Below, piece by piece: positions 18,032-18,578 of a DNA stretch of 18,578 nucleotides. Made by a program: the position numbers and the translations under genes. The first letter of the stretch is position 1; each line of letters opens with the position of its first letter. Origin of the DNA: Phoronis ovalis (lineage: Eukaryota > Phoronida > Phoronidae); assembly GCA_028565635.1 (NCBI GenBank), contig JAOXYB010017764.1, positions 1 to 18,578 of the forward strand, given 5' to 3'. The notes under the pieces are model-generated. The model was not told where the DNA came from, ran no database searches, and saw nothing but the letters and a program-made list of their open reading frames with translations.

Positions 18032-18578
18032 CTGAAACAAATAAAGTTTACATTAATATCATGAAGAATAAAATTGTTGTATAACAAAAGTTGAAGAATA
18101 AAATTGTTTTATGCCCTAATTTTCATGTCAATTAATTCATTTTGATACAACAATTTCTCTTAAATGACACGACTGTATAAAAATAATGAATAATTTTATG
18201 AATTATTAAAATGTATTACTGTTTTCTAGCTACTGAATATGACAACTTACAGTGTACCCATAACTCAAAATTTTATTTTAAATATTGAAGTACTGTAATT
18301 AGTATCCAAATTTTTTGGCTCTTAATTAATAGATATTAATAAATTCTCATGAGGGATACTTTACTGCATGTGGGCTACCACTCTAGCCAACAGTCTACAT
18401 CCCTAGTAGTAGTTAACAGGATTATATAACCAGCCACTATGTAAACACTCTGTGGTTTCACTCTGAATAGGCTCCTATAATTGCCCTCAATTATTGTTAG
18501 TTTCAGCTCAGCGGTTTTCTAACCAGTGCCATAAACTCGTTTTTTGTTCAACACATTAAACACAATTTGGAGAACAGA
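18032..18578 (-). other. NT5C-like upstream intron, no exon found
   Basis: I looked for the missing N-terminal DxDG exon and for the preceding cap exon on the minus strand and found neither. The sequence is AT-rich and runs off the window. Confidence 0.5.
18062..18108 (+). repeat. 30-bp direct duplication
   Basis: TGAAGAATAAAATTGTT occurs at 18062-18078 and 18092-18108, exactly 30 bp apart. Confidence 0.8.

Noticed and set aside
1-18578. tRNA, rRNA, CRISPR array or bacterial-type operon
   Set aside because: No cloverleaf, rRNA core or regularly spaced direct repeats with unique spacers were seen, and the genes are spliced animal genes.

Overview
The window is AT-rich metazoan nuclear DNA (roughly a third G+C or less, by eye). 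It has spliced genes with canonical GT-AG introns of about 0.3 to 2.2 kb, large intergenic or UTR stretches, and many short non-autonomous transposon relics. The gene set (a synaptogyrin, a myristoylation-type heterotrimeric G-protein alpha subunit, and a cytosolic/mitochondrial-type 5'(3')-deoxyribonucleotidase) indicates an animal. The G-alpha does not fit a textbook vertebrate class and the repeat style looks invertebrate, but I cannot name the phylum from sequence alone.

Layout. 1-1121: an intron of a + strand synaptogyrin gene. 1122-1358: its last coding exon (78 residues, tetraspan end plus a Tyr/Pro/Gln-rich cytoplasmic tail). 1359 to about 4070: its probable long 3' UTR, with several AATAAA motifs, the best near 4035. 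About 4070-5718: the convergent intergenic or 3' UTR zone, containing a 231-bp hAT-like MITE with a perfect 8-bp target duplication. 5719-13358 (minus strand): a complete G-alpha gene whose eight coding exons I assembled by hand. They join in frame to 359 residues with all G1-G5 nucleotide-binding motifs. 13359-14391: intergenic, upstream of G-alpha and downstream of the next gene. 14392-18031 (minus strand): the last four coding exons (142 residues) of an NT5C-family deoxyribonucleotidase; its N-terminus with the catalytic DxD lies beyond the right edge.

The introns carry most of the unusual structure. These include an AT-rich inverted-arm element (6760-7668); two MITEs with internal minisatellites of about 32 bp that share a right-end motif although their repeat units differ (11540-11981 and 17045-17372); a MITE with TACCGTATTTTCTC ends and repeated CGCCCCCTC blocks (14624-15325); a GCGAGCAGC minisatellite (15494-15713); and a long-armed fold-back element flanked by TTAA (16042-16723).

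The three genes have no obvious shared pathway: vesicle membrane trafficking, GPCR signalling and dNTP pool control. This reads as an ordinary animal gene neighbourhood. I see no new multi-gene system. The interest lies in the divergent G-alpha class and in the transposon relics.
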